A stretch of DNA of 64,000 nucleotides, taken from Ulva prolifera (taxonomy: Eukaryota; Chlorophyta; Ulvophyceae; Ulvales; Ulvaceae). The notes beneath the pieces were generated by a model. It saw only the letters and a program-made list of their open reading frames with translations, ran no database searches and was not told the DNA's origin. The stretch lies in the NCBI GenBank assembly GCA_023078555.1, contig CM041203.1:639481-703480 (forward strand), given 5' to 3'. How positions within the stretch are numbered: position 1 is the stretch's first letter; each line of letters begins with the position of its first letter. Shown here in pieces: positions 13,439 through 26,387 of the stretch. A program made the position numbers and the translations under genes.

Positions 13439-16400
13439 TCACAATGCACCATGTATATTCCGCAGGGCATTGCTTGTCCCACTGAAAGACTCTTCCCCCA
13501 ACCTGATGGTTGTCTGTTTTCGACTTGCCATATACGATTTCCGGCCTTTCGCCTTGGTCTCTCCATGTGGAACGCCGTCTGCATCCAATTGCTCTTCCGC
13601 TGCTTGTGTCCTCTCTGCTGCCAAAACTAGCGCCTTCATTTGTGTACGCTGGATCTCTTCCTCATTCCTATGCTCATGCAGGTGCGCCGCGATGCTAGAC
13701 GACGCCGGCAGTTCCAACCTATGGCTTTGATCGTCTCTGCCACCTTGCCGCTTGAGCCGCACTCTGAATGCCACCGCAGCTGACTCTTCCGGCAAAGGTG
13801 GCAGCGGTGGCCGCTTCACCTGCAGAAGCAACACGCCATAAAACATAATTCCCGGGCTGCAATGACCAACCCCTTCTTTTGTGATGTGACAGGTAGGAAA
13901 CAAACCTGGCCTGTCACCAGGTTTGCCAGCTCCTTTTCAAAGAGGACATCACTCTCTGCGAGCTCCACTTCATGCTCCTGCGCATCAGCCCCGCCTTCTG
14001 CTGCCTCTTCATCTGCTGCGTCTGGCGAGTCCAAGTCTGCTGTGTCGTCCGGCGCCTCACCTTCGTCCTCCAGCCCATCATCCTCATCATTGAGGCCTGC
14101 AGTGCCAACAAGCGCCAGCACAGCATCGTCTGCCTCCTCTAGGCTTCTGTAGATCGGTGTGTCAGGTGCTAATTTCTTCATGATAGTGTGACACTCTGCT
14201 GCAAGGTCCACAGGAAGCGACTCTTTGGAGTGCAGGTACCTCTGGAAAAAGACAAACATATGCTTCAGCTTGCCACGTGCGTTCCCTTTTGTGAAGTAAT
14301 GCCCGGAGGATGCAAGGATTGTGAGGACGCAGCGGATGCGAATGAAGCTGTCACTTGGATCCATGAACTCCGCTTCGTGAGGTTTCTGGCAACCTGGAAA
14401 CACACCTCATGGTAGCTGAGCTGCGTGGCTCTCAGGTGTAGTCATGAGCGAGTTTGCAAACATCACAAAGGATCCATAGGGCGTACCATAGGTGACGAAG
14501 AGGTACAAGAAGCTGAAGAGGTGTGCAGTCTTGATGACTGCAAAGTTGTATAGCTCTGCCAGGAACTGAGTCCTGGCAACACATGCTTGTGGTGCATGCA
14601 TGAGGGGCTGCTGGACTCCAGTGAGGATGCTCTCCATGAGGCTGTCCACCATTGCAATGACGAGTGAAGGCCTGTACTTATTTAACAATGCCATCAGATT
14701 CGCCAGATTGTGTATCCTCTCAAAGCTGCCTGATACAACGGCCTGCATGCGCATGAAGGCATGGGCCGAATGCTATACAATGTAAACAATCAGGCTCTGA
14801 GAAAGCTGTGACATCATCTGCTGGCAAGTGATTGACAGCTTCTCCATCTGCCACAGCACACCTGAAGGCAACTCTTCAACACATATGACTCACATTCTGC
14901 CCAAGGTAGCCTCCGCATTCGCTTGACAGTCTGCTCAACTCTCGCGTCAGCGGACGCAAGGTTTGTTAAAAGGAGGTGGTGGATATATCGCTCCAATGGC
15001 GTGCATGTTCTTGGCACCACTGGCGTCGCGTCCCGAGGCTTGCATGCTAGAAATGCATTCTCAATGTTCCAAGACTTGGAAGGATCTAGCTGCCGCCCAG
15101 CCCTGTGACGAAGCATGATCTGCAACAGCTTGGATATGTTGGTCGCGTTTTCCGTCAAGCGTTAATGGCACAGTACTCACCTACCATGCACCACACACAC
15201 ATGCAGCCTGTCATACAATCCAGTCCTTCGACTGGAAATTCCTGATCCAGGGCCATCAAGAGATGTATACACACTTAAAGCTTTGCGACTTGCACATCAG
15301 TTTCGTGCTTACTAGAGTTGAAAATTTTCAGTACAGCTTCATGCTCATATGTGCGAGATAACAATGGGCTGCAAGAGCTGTGCCAGCAGTTGCTAGATCA
15401 TAGTCGCTCTGAAGAGGCCAAAGCAGATGGTGTGCACGCATCACACAGTGCAAATATCAATCCAGGTGCAGCTGCACACCCCCAGCATGCTGTCCATACG
15501 CTCGCTGGTGTCAGATTGGCGAGCCATAAATGCACCGGCACCAACAACCAGCTCACAAGCTGTATCAATATTATGGCTGTTGAAATCGTCCAAGCAGCGC
15601 TTCAAGCACAAGAAGAACTCTCCTGCAACATCGCACCGACATTGTCAGATGTATATGCAGAGATGTTGCCACGATGGGCACATCTAATCAATTAAGCTCG
15701 TGGTAGTTTGCAATGTTGTGAGCAACTTTGACACCTACAGAAGTGCAGTTAAACAAGCTGACTGCGCTACTTCAGCTTCACACCTGCATCCACCACTCGG
15801 AACTTGGCTAGCTCTGCCAGATATCTGGCAGATGCTATACGAGGTTCCAAAGTGCGATTGGTGGCATCTTTGTTTTTTGCAAGCCCCTTGACCTTTCGTA
15901 CTACTGCTGTTCCTACTGTTGCTCCAAATTCAGGATATTCTTGGCTCAGAGTAGCTGTGATTCGGGCATAAAAAGGCAGCTGCTGCAGAGGTACCTTGTA
16001 AAGATCGCTCACTTGTGCCGCCAATGCTTTCCGCCGGTCTGCACGGAAAGTACCGATGAAGAGTGCTGAATCTGATGTTATGAGCTGTGTTGATGGAACA
16101 CGACCGTGTGAAAGATGGTCTGTGTGTTACAAAATTACCACGAACCATCAAAGTCTAGATTTCAAATTTGGTGGGCCAGAAAATTTTGGAAACGTTTGCG
16201 AGTTGGTCAGGAGTGCACAGCTCTGGCAGAAGTGCATTATGCGGGATTTTCATAATCTGATTGAAATTGTGCACAACAGTTCAGTCATCAAGTTGTAGGT
16301 GAATACATTACTGCATAATTTATGCACGAGCCCGGGTAAAGGCATACTCTTTGTCTGCACAAAACAGAAATTGATGGCGATCTCGTCCGCCTGCTCCGAG

Positions 16401-18582
16401 CTGAAGCAGTTTGCCAGCTGCTCATAGATCACCCGCATGCTCTGCATTGTGCCCTGGTCATCAGCACTTGCACCTTCCAATGCATTTGTTGGTGCGTCTT
16501 CTGCACAAAGCACCGATATATGTGCAGTTGCTTCCACGCACGAGCACGGCTGCCAGCATGTCCTGAACATATAGGCTGTATGCAGAATCTGAAGCAAAAT
16601 CCCCAGTTGACATCGACTGAATCACACCATCAGATTCGGAGGCGTGTTGCTCAACGTTCTTCGCTTCTTTCCCAGCTGCGCAGAGAGCGTCTTCTGCTGC
16701 ACACTCGGTTTTCTCCACGACCTGTACTGTCACACCGCTGCCGTCCGTGACTACGTGAGAGGATGCCTCAGCAGTTTCTTCATCTGGCTCCTTGCCCTTG
16801 TGTAACGCTGTGCTTGGGACTACGTCGGAGAGGCTGGGAAGGGTCTCATAAAAGTATGCCATGTGATCGTCATCCCAAAGGCCATCGTTGCCACCCTGTC
16901 CTGTTGCTGCCGTTGCCACAACACTAACACCAGCTCCACCCTCGCCTGTTTCTGCCCCCTCACATCGCAGTTCGGGCACATCAAGCTCCATTGCTGCAGC
17001 ACAGCTCTCCACTGCTTGCTTGAACGAGGAAAAGCTGCACAACGTTGAGAACTTTGAGAGACTGCACTCGACCAGTGAATACGGCAACTGCAAAAGTCAG
17101 ACAGAGATGCAACTTGCATAGGGTATCGGGTAGCGACAGGATGAAGATTTGAATGTGTGTTGAGAAACATACTCTTGCAAATTCAGTGCGACATTTAATG
17201 AGCACGGTCAACCTAGATTATTTTTCGAGGGCCTTTACTAGCACTGCTTGAGCTTTCATGCGGTATAAAGGCTGTATACTGTCGTTGATAATGCCCAGGT
17301 TCGCACTGCTGTTTTTGTTCTTCATAAGCAGCCTGGACACTTGCCGGCAGGGCGCCGCGAGAGACTAGAAGCTTCGCATTTTTCTTCTCACGAGTACACA
17401 AGCTTTCATGTAAGTACTCAAGAGCAGTGCAGGCGTTGCCGAAAATCCTCTCGGACATTCTCCATAGAGCTCTGCTCCTCTCTGAAGTCATTGTGTACCT
17501 GAAATGCAGCATCGTGCCATGACATTATGGTATACCTGAGGATTGTGTTACAAGCTTCAGCAGAAGGATGACGGGGACACTCTGTATGGGCCATGCTGCG
17601 TTGTCAAGACGACAACAGGTGCATAGAACTACGCAATCACACAGTATATACCTGTTGCTATAGAAAGCGTCTAGCCGTTTGAGGATACCCTGTAACTTCA
17701 ATGCGTTATCACTGATGTCCGACGTGCCTGACTGCACAAGAGCATCAACATCCTGCACAGGGGCGGCTAAGCTGCCATGAAGGTCTGGAACGCGGCCCAT
17801 AAAATCTTCTTTGCCACATCTAACGAATGCTGCAATGATTGACAATGCAGCAACGCTCTTTGACTCTTGCTTCTTAAAATCAGAAGCATCCTGCAAAGCT
17901 ACAATGCTGCTGAAATTCAACTTAGGGTTGGCTCCAAAGAATAGTCAAATAGGGAGACGTACGACAATTTGTTTCAGTACGACCCGCAGCAAATTTTCAC
18001 TGGAAATGATTCCGGATACGTCCAAATCAATGGCCAGTTTGATCAGGGCTCTGCGTTTGCAGACTGCACCTGCATCAGTGAGGTCAACAAGCTGCTCTAA
18101 ATCCTTTTGCAGTGCACTGTAAAGCTCGTCTTTGAAGGACTGATACCGTCTGTGTATTACTTCAACGGCCTGCACAGCTTCATAACATGTGGAAAGTTGT
18201 CCCGCAGTTCACAAAGTACAGTGCTGGCTCCGATGAACAATGGACTTCGGTGGCAACATACCCTCATAACATTTGCTACTCCAGAAACTTTCAGTGTGCC
18301 TTGAACTAACGCAATTGCAGCTTCGGGCAGAAATCTGCTCTGATTGGTCGATGTGATGTCTTTGATCACAGCATCGGTCATATGAGGATCGTTAAGAGCC
18401 CGTAGTTTTTTATTCAGTGTGGTGTTCTTCTTGACAGACGCTTCAAGCCTAGACAGTTCTCCTTCAGACAGAAATTTGGGAGCTGTGTTCAACTGCCGGG
18501 ACTGCTGTAGCTGCTCCTTGGTGGCCAATAGCGACTCCAGCCTGTCTGATTCATCCTGTAAGCGGCTCTGCCTTAGTGACAT
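13439..18582 (-). CDS. UPF2: UPF2, regulator of nonsense transcripts 2
   Basis: Cytoplasmic scaffold of nonsense-mediated mRNA decay that bridges UPF1 and UPF3 through MIF4G domains. Minus-strand exon blocks: 18582-18260 (start MSLRQSRLQ, then VKKNTTLNKKLRAL and KVSGVANVM), about 18180-17970 (IHRRYQSFKDELYSALQKD), 17925-17655 (PKLNFSSIVAL), 17512-17280, 17093-about 16620 (acidic linker ending in DDDHMAYFYETLPSL), 16597-16340 (second MIF4G, LANCFSSEQADEIAINFCF), 16024-15780 (LPFYARITATLS, ARYLAELAKF), 15158-14870 (PLERYIHHLLL, RRLPWAECESYVLK), 14754-14460 (third MIF4G), 14403-13900 (RIRCVLTILASSGHYFTKG, FFQRYLHSKES, then an Asp/Glu-rich tract) and a last exon to 13439 carrying the UPF1-binding tail (VAFRVRLKRQGG, QMKALVLAAE). 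Estimated 1,100-1,200 residues. Minor exons between blocks were not all traced. The order of three MIF4G units, acidic linker and C-terminal UPF1-binding region is that of UPF2, so eIF4G or CWC22 are unlikely. Confidence 0.93.
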
Positions 18583-19981
18583 CGCGCGACAGGAACCAGA
18601 AGGGTCACAAGGTTGTGATATGAATAACGATCAGATGCACACACGCAAAGCCGCGAGGATTGCGTCACAGCTTGTAGCACGCTCCCCCATTGATACTTCA
18701 CGAGTGCACCTAACGTGCGCGGTACAAGTCGGAGACGAAGGTAACTCTTCGTGTCACAAGCAATCCAGAGTGGGTGACGTGTTCCATTTATACCGGGGAG
18801 CTGATCAGACAAAATCTGACTGCGTCCGACGTTTCATTGTGGTGCTGGCACGCGAACATCACTCCTGACGAAACCGATCTATAGCCCGGGTCAGATAACG
18901 TGTGATTTCCAGTACCTTGCAGTGCCATCAGGCAAGCGGGTGGAGGTCGCGGCAGCTTTCCCGTAGCGGTCGATGGTGTCCAGAGCTGCCCAGCTTGGCC
19001 CGGGCTACGCGACACCTGTAGTCATTCAGCAAACCGCACGTTTCATCAGCAGCCTTGCATACATCATATTGCCGGCCAGGCGACGTGTATGTTACCATTG
19101 AAGACAGAATGAGCATGGCTCTTGGCTTGACAGTCCGGCGACCAATCAGGTGACGGTGGGAGGCCAGGAACCCTTGCCTTCGGTGGGTCAATATGAGATT
19201 TTCGTATCAAAACGACGTTGTCCGCGAATACAGTTTGGGCATATGCAATCTTCTGGTGACTGCTTTGAACAATCTGGGTTTGCCGACGTTGGGGTTGTCC
19301 GGTGCTACGTGTGTCCGCAACTAAGCGTCAGCTGATCTGACGCTACTCCAGGTTGGCAAGCTCGAGGAAAGGTAATCAGAATTCGATACCGCTTGCCTGG
19401 TGCCTGAAGAATGATAGCATACGAAGCGGCAAGTACACAGCCGCAGTAAAATGTGTACAGTCTCGTAGGCTGAGCCCTGCAGGACACTTGTTTCACATTT
19501 TCAGCCGGTACTGACCATGCCATTTGCGCAGAGATCACGCAGCTCATGGTCGATAGAGTGTTACATTGTTGTGCTGCTTGATGATGCAGGCACATACGAC
19601 ATTGTGAGTCCAAAGCATGCAAAACTTGACAATGTATGAAGTCCCATTCATATGACACTATGTATACATGTACGTTATGTTGTCCCGAATTTCATAGCAC
19701 AAAGAATTGACCAATGCCATCTCCCATTCTGGATCTTCCTGCTGTTGACAGCTGACAGTCATGGAAGGCTAGCTGCAGCCGCGGTGAGGTTTGTCACTAC
19801 CATCATGCTGCCGTCCATGATATCATATGTACCCTTGCAAAAACCCAACATGCACTGGCACAACAGTGACTCAAACTGAAATCACACATGTTTTCAACAT
19901 CACATGCAGCTTCAATGCCACTGGCAGGAAGCACTTTAAACCAACAGCGTAGCCTGGAATCCTGAATGCAACATGAAACAA
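18583..19981. other. Unassigned region between UPF2 and the coiled-coil gene
   Basis: About 1.4 kb upstream of UPF2 and downstream of the coiled-coil gene, both on the minus strand. It should contain the UPF2 promoter. Open frames of 60-120 codons occur on both strands, none recognisable and none with strong splice context. No repeat or structured RNA was recognised. Confidence 0.5.
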
Positions 19982-22543
19982 TCATATGCAAAATTTTGGA
20001 TCTTGGTGCATGAGATAATCTTGAATCGTAAAATCTGTGTCGGGCTCCGTCGTGAGCTGACCTTCATCCTCACGCAAACTGGGAGCATCATACGCATCGA
20101 ACACTGGGCCCATCGCGTCAATGCGCCTTTGCATCGCATCAAGAGCATCTCTATAGTCATCCCACGCCTGCTCATCCACGCTTGATCCTGGACCGTAGGA
20201 TAAGCCACCTGCATACATGGCCCCCATTCCTAGATTATACAGACTTCATCTATCACTCAGAGCCAAAATCTGTGCATGATCAACAGGCATGACTTCAAGC
20301 TGGCGTCCAATGCTTAAGCTTCATGCATGTAAGTGGTCATCAGGCGTGCGAGGCAAGCAAAACCACGCATGGCAAACCTGTAAAATCTGAATGTGGACTT
20401 GTAGCTCCTGCTCCAGCTACTATAGATGGCTCCACAGATGCACCAGCAACCAGAGAATTTGCATTCAATCTTCCTGTTGGAGATCGAAGTTGCATCCCGT
20501 CTGCAGCTGCATGCAGACTTGCCAAGCTTGCTGTCACTTGAGGACCAGCTTGGCGGACAAGCCGTGCTTGTGACTGCATCTCATGCTTCTGACGGTAACC
20601 GGAAACCTCAGCATGTGCTTGAGTTGATGCTGGCCGGCGTGAACATTTTCCGGGTGCTGCGGCAAGTGTGCTGGTGACTATTCTTCGCTCTGGTGCTTGA
20701 TGAGGTGCTGTCGTCAGCAGGGTCTGCTGGCGCCGTGCAGCAGTGGAAGGGCTTGCAGATCTGGCGTCTGGACCACCGCTCTGGCAGCGACCGTTTGGCC
20801 GCCTCCGGCCAGTCTTGAATGCCTCTGTATGCCCCTTGCAGGGAGGTCGCTTTGTAGGCCCTGCCTTTGTAACAAGCTGCTGTTCGAGCCGGTTAACATA
20901 TGCATTCCGCTCCGCTATCGTTGCTTCCTTCACTGCCACCTTGTCCGCAACATATACTAGACGTCGCATGGCCCCCAGAAGCCTGGATTGCATGCCGGCC
21001 ATCTCTCTTTGATAACTAGCCTTTTCAGCCTTTCGCTGGGACTGCACTGATACAGAACACAGTTATGTCAGCAGTGGAAGAGATGTAGGCATTCTTCACT
21101 ATCATGGCGGCATGCGTGCATGTATCTGGACGATGTCCAACACAGCTTGTGAAAGGAATATACAGAAGCAGCGACAACGTACCTGAGATTCAACCAACTT
21201 TTGTTGGTAAAGATCAGACTGCTTAATTGCTTTGGCCAACACAGTTTGCGCATCAACCAGCTGTTTGCGGAGTTTGTTAATTTCAGCAACAGCTGATCCA
21301 AGTCCCTTTGGTTCTGTGTGTGGAGCAGGCACTGGAAACTCTGATGGAGGCTGGGTTGCAGCCAGCACCTCAGGAGTTGCTAGCTGATCCAATTTGGCAT
21401 TGAGAGAAGCCTGCAATGTTGCAGGTCAAATCAACCTCATGTCTCCAATGGCCATTTTATCACCTTTGCAAAGAGTTTGCAAACAGTACATTCAAAAGCC
21501 ATTTTCAGCGCACCTGCTGCTGAGAGTGCAGAGAATTATGCTTGTCAAAAGAGTCAACATACAAGGCCTGTACGCAACAATATTTACTTTGTCAATGTGC
21601 AACGCGATTTTATTGTTCACACTCCTTTGGTCATCGATGTAATAGCTGCGCTTTGCTATGAACAGAGGAGAAGTGGCAGCCGGATCGTTATAGCATGTGC
21701 TGCATATGAGCTGCACTACTGGACCGTGTGTGCAGCCCCCCGCAGCACAAAGAGTGTTGCTTGGCAGAATTCGTTCACTGCATGATCGCGATTGTGCATA
21801 GATCAGATTTGGCCACCATCTCCCGTGTGCCCCATTTGCTGTCTGCCCCCCTTCTGAAACCATTTCTAATTGACTCACTCCATGTCCCCCCTCCCCCTGC
21901 CCCCGACCCGTTCTTGGAAAGGTGAATGAGTACACTAGTGAAGTTGGATGTGCACATACAATGAGGAGGGAGCGTTTTATGCACAGGTCTGCGTACCTAT
22001 CAGGAACCAGCACGGCCTTCCATACTAATTAGTTCAGGGCCTCCCGGGTGCACAATCTCTGCCCGCTGGATCCAGTGCCCATTTACTTGCTAGCTAGACA
22101 TCATGCAAATGGGCTGTGCACCGATGCGACACACAGAAGCAGCAGATGTGGATATTCCGAAGAGTCTTTACGTACTTTTGTATCTGGCATGTGGAGTTGG
22201 CCAAGTTCCCATCATGCAATTCCCTGTGGCCTGTGACATATCAAGCAAGCATAACCCGTGTAGCTGCTGCAGACATGGCAGAAAGTTAAGATCACACCTG
22301 TAAGTGAGCCACCCTGTTGTCTAGCGCAGAGGCACTTTCTCTTTCAGATGCTGCGACCTTTCGTAGGTGTACAACTTCTGTCGAAAGCTCACGGTTGTCC
22401 CTGATCAGACCGTCTGCCTCAGCCCGCAACTCCCGTAACGCTGATTTATGTTCACGTAATTCTTGTTCTAAGCCATTCAAGTCCGCGAGGCCCGGATGGT
22501 GATCTAAAGCTGAACCATGTGGACCTGGAGCTGATGCATGCAT
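19982..22543 (-). CDS. Coiled-coil protein, function unknown
   Basis: Four phase-matched exons on the minus strand (22543-22298, 21410-21183, 21041-20378, 20229-19982) give 461 residues. Residues about 20-80 are heptad-rich (LEQELREHKSALRELRAEA). A second helical part includes INKLRKQLVDAQTVLAKAI. A third, near 160-210, includes REMAGMQSRLLGAMRRLVY and AYVNRLEQQLV. A long basic Ala/Ser/Pro/Gln-rich linker follows, probably disordered. The last exon gives an acidic C-terminus around DDYRDALDAMQRRIDAMG. The look is that of a cytoskeletal or basal-body scaffold, but no family can be named. The start is the first ATG of the first exon. An upstream exon cannot be excluded, because an acceptor-like CAG lies just inside this exon. 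Confidence 0.7.
21886..21909 (-). other. G-quadruplex-like tract in an intron
   Basis: On the minus strand, the sense strand of the coiled-coil gene, four G runs of 3-6 (GGG, GGGGG, GGGGG, GGGGGG) are separated by one or two bases. The tract sits in the first intron, so both the DNA and the pre-mRNA could fold into a quadruplex. Seen directly; the structure is inferred. Confidence 0.6.
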
Positions 22544-24284
22544 TGTTCAGCACACATAGCACTCATGATTCGCGCATGTTGCAGAGTAGATCTCAATTCA
22601 ATCCTAAAAATTCAAATTTACCTTCTGGTCGCGGTTTTGTGGCGCCACTTGCTCTTGTCTTATCGTTGACCCCCTGCAATTGCACACGTATCTGGTCACT
22701 GGACGCCCTACTCAAACACCGCCCCTAGCAGGTTTCTATAGAAGTTGGCTGGGCACATGCACGTGTTCGTGCAGCACTCCATATCAACGATGATCTGCGT
22801 CGGTCAGCTGACATTGGCAACTGCGTTGCATGCACGATGTCGGTTGTTACTTGCATCTGCGTCCAGGACAAATACTCACCACTACTACGTCAGCGCGCCA
22901 TGCAGCACTTCTGTTAAGCTGCTCCAGAAGATTTCTGCGCTTGGACGGTGATAATGCTTCCAGGAATGTTGGGGACGAAAGCGTGGTGTCAGGTCTCATG
23001 CCAGCTGCGGCGACCATGTATCATGATCGGTCGCTGGGGCTCACACATACACTATAAAAGCGCAACGCATTCGACGAAACTGTTGCAGATATTGCGCACA
23101 TCTCAACATACAGCCATAATCCACGTGAATGCCAGTGCGAGGACCTGATAGTTCTTGCGCGAACGAGCACTCCGGCTCAGCGTGCCTGAACTGGTGTAGC
23201 ACATTAGGTGGGCGGTGGTGAGGTTGTACATCAAACGACGTGCGCGTAGAAACCGCTGTGCACCAGCGAGCTGGCATTCCCAGATGCGCAGTTTGCATGG
23301 CTGTGATGCATGATGACGTCGATGTCCATACGGCAACACGTATCGACGGGGCCCTCAAGGGGAATACTGCGACGGGGAGGGTTGATGGACTTGATGCATC
23401 TGCCTTGGGCACAGCGCTCGATTGGTAGCCGGTCGACAAGCTCTGCGCATGTGGTGTTCGCGCCAAGACTTACACCACTGCGGACGAATTGGCGAGTACA
23501 TGGTCAATATTCTCTGCTACGCGAATTGAGGTGAATCTCACAGTCGGCCGACAGATCAATATGGGTGACAGTGCCTGGGTATGTGGAATCGCACTCATCA
23601 AACTGCCTCATCAAACTGGCAACCACTAGTCGGTGCGCGGTGCTTTGTGCTCGTTCTCACGATCGGCTTGTCATGCAGAAGAAAGAGCTCCAAGCGATCA
23701 TTGAACATGCAAGGAGTGCTACACAAGATGGACAGGTGCGGGGTGTCAGATCTGTCGGTGCTGTGCAGTTCGCGTTGCTGGAAACGGGAGATGTGTTCGA
23801 GCATTGCTCGAAATATACTCAACTTTGTGAAACGCATATCACAACATCTTCCAGCTGTTGATGTTCAATTGTAGAGATCGGAAAAGCAATCACAGCCACG
23901 TTGCATCGTATTTCTGCGTTTGCTCAGAGAACGCAGTTTTGACACGAGGCACAAATTTCAGCCTGGGGCAATTGCAGCACGAGATCAATTTGCAATTTTC
24001 CTGTGCAGTTTGATGCCGCATTGCGGTGCTGGAAGTCGGCGCTGTCGTTGGTGGGAGTGCACGACGATGGTATAAAGTACACCGTGCTACTAGACAGATG
24101 CAAATGCTATGTGGGTATGATCACCGATTTTTCATCGCCATGTCTTCTTAAGCGGTAGGATGCTCGTATTTTCTGAACATGATCACGTTTTCATTCGTTT
24201 GATCCCCCATATACCTGTGCAGCGTACAGCAATCATCTGAAGTCCATACCGTCCGCCACATCCGAGACAGCTGCAAGGTTTGCA
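22544..24284. other. Divergent intergenic region
   Basis: About 1.7 kb between the start of the coiled-coil gene (-) and the first recognised exon of the LONRF-like gene (+). Upstream exons of either gene could lie here. A plus-strand open frame at 23565-23861 contains a short helical, Lys/Glu-rich stretch but no match to TPR. No repeats were recognised. Confidence 0.45.
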
Positions 24285-26387
24285 ATGGATCCACACCAAT
24301 TATCAAAGTTGGGGCTGGCAGATGCTGAGCGCGCTGCGATCATGCAGCCTGATGCGGCAGCACCTCATATATGCAAGGGCAACGCATTGCAGGCCATTGA
24401 GGAGTATATTGACGCTGAGGCCTCCTACTTTGCTGCTCTTTCACGAGACCCATCAAATGTAGAAGCTCAGGTGCCCGCTTCACGCCATCCTGTGCATGTG
24501 ACGTGGTGATGTATTGCTGATGCTGGCAAAGCAGAATCATTGACCGGGCAGTTGCACACCACCACAGCAACCGAGCTGGGTTGCAGACGATGATCAATGA
24601 GTTGCGTCATCTATCGCGCCAGTGTGATCCAGAACACGCAGACCTACAGAAGCGACTTGATGGATGCGACTGCATGTGCCCATTGTGCTGCAAGCTGTTT
24701 TGCCAGCCTGTCACTACCCCTTGTGGACACACATTTTGTCGAGCCTGCTTTGACAGGGCAATGGATCATTCCAGCAAGTGCGACACAGTCTTATCACTTG
24801 TGGTATTTTATCGCTGCTAAATATATGACAGTCCTTGTTTGGCAAGGATGTTGCGGTGGAGCACCACAGCCAGCACATACTGATCTGCATTGCCTGTCGT
24901 TCTTTGGTGTGTTGGGTCTTGAATCGGGTTGACGTTACAACCTGTCAGGACAGAAGTATGTGCTATCATGCTGAAGTTTGTCTGCACAATCCTGAGGCTT
25001 ACAGTTGATGTAGCCACAGGTGTCCTCTGTGCCGCCGTGTCTTGCACACGGGGCGCAACTTACCAGTGACAGTGGTTCTACAAAACATGCTCTTACATGC
25101 GTTCCCCGAGGAGAGTGCAGCCCGTCAGTGTGAACACCAATCCCGCACCTCAAGCGGGTCAGGTGTTGAGGGGACCGATTTACCTGTGTTTGTAATGGCG
25201 CCGCTCCTACCAACAGAGAAGATTAGCCTGAACATCTTTGAGCCTCGCTACCGACTGATGGTGAGGCGATGCATGGAAGGGAACAAGCGAATGGGCATGA
25301 CGTGTGCGGTCACTGTGCGATGCTCCGCTCCTTAGTCTGAGTCCACCAATGATACATGACAGTGCTTGATAGCCCTTATAAAAGTGCTTATCTGACCTTC
25401 CTTGGATGCACAGCTTCTGTTCCGGGGCTCGTCAGTGCAAGGTGGTTTGTCAGCATGTACAGTGCTGCCTTGGGTGCCATCAGCGACCAACGTTGTTTAG
25501 TGCCGGTGCTCATGGCATTCATGGCATCGCAAAAGCTCCATTTGTACACCTTGGTGCCGACCTGTCCTGTTCAACGCAGCCACTTTGCGGACGCCTCGTC
25601 TCAGCTCCACCTGTGATCATTGAGAGGCAGCTCAGCATCGTGATTACAGTTTGTTTACAGCATGCAAGTGAAGCCGTGTTCACCGCAATGTGTCGGTGTT
25701 TCAGGGAGAAGACGGCACACATGAGATCCCGGACGTGATCACACAATGCGAGATTGAGGAGTGTGAGGTGCAACCAGATGGTCGTCTGAGCATCTTGTGT
25801 AGAGCAGAGCACCGTGTTGCATACTCATCCTCTTGGGAGCTTGACGGTTATCGCATGTGTCGGATTGACCGGGTCGTCTGTGATGCAAGTTGCATTGTGG
25901 ACGGCACAATGCATGAGGAGCAGTTCAAGGTGAGTTGAACCTTGCAATGCACACATATGCTTGGAAGTTGGGTTTACTATTCTCAGGTCAATGCGTTGGT
26001 GTATATGAATGTGTGTACGCGTCATCAGCTCAAACTTTCTCTCTGCAGCCTACATGACCATGCCAAAGACATTCTCATGAACAGTCGAAGTCTTTGCTGT
26101 TTGTCCCAAGCCTTGCTGTAGAGAGCTAGTGCAGTGTGGTGGTGGCATTGTCTTGACGACTCATTCATGCACTGGCATGGTCATGTCCAGGATCTCGAAA
26201 GCAAAGCCACCAGCAGCATGTCCCAGGCGATGGAGCTCGTGGAGTCAGCACCACCCCCAATGCGCACTGCAGTTTTGTCACACTTCGCAGATCTGGGGGA
26301 GAAGCCCAATTGGAAGACACATCCCGAGCAATTCACATTCTGGGCATCACAACTGCTAAATTTGCAATCAGGAGATAAGCTGCTGGT
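24285..26387 (+). CDS. LONRF-like TPR-RING-LON domain protein
   Basis: Probable E3 ubiquitin ligase of the LON-substrate-binding plus RING family (LONRF in animals). Exon 1 (24285-24470) encodes a TPR-like unit ending YFAALSRDPSNVEAQ. Exon 2 (24587-24777) and the exon starting at 25020 together make a C3HC4 RING: CPLCCKLFCQPVTTPCGHTF, then CRACFDRAMDHSSK joined to CPLCRR. The third exon continues into the LON domain (LPTEKISLNIFEPRYRLMVRR). A later exon (about 25704-25929) supplies the LON beta core (IEECEVQPDGRLSI, LDGYRMCRIDRV). The last recognised exon, to 26387, has PPPMRTAVLSHFADLG and FTFWASQLLNL. One short LON exon between about 25.3 and 25.7 kb and the extreme C-terminus after GDKLL were not found, so the true end lies downstream. 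The ATG at 24285 starts in mid-TPR, so 5' exons may be missing. The family is secure; substrates are unknown. Confidence 0.83.
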
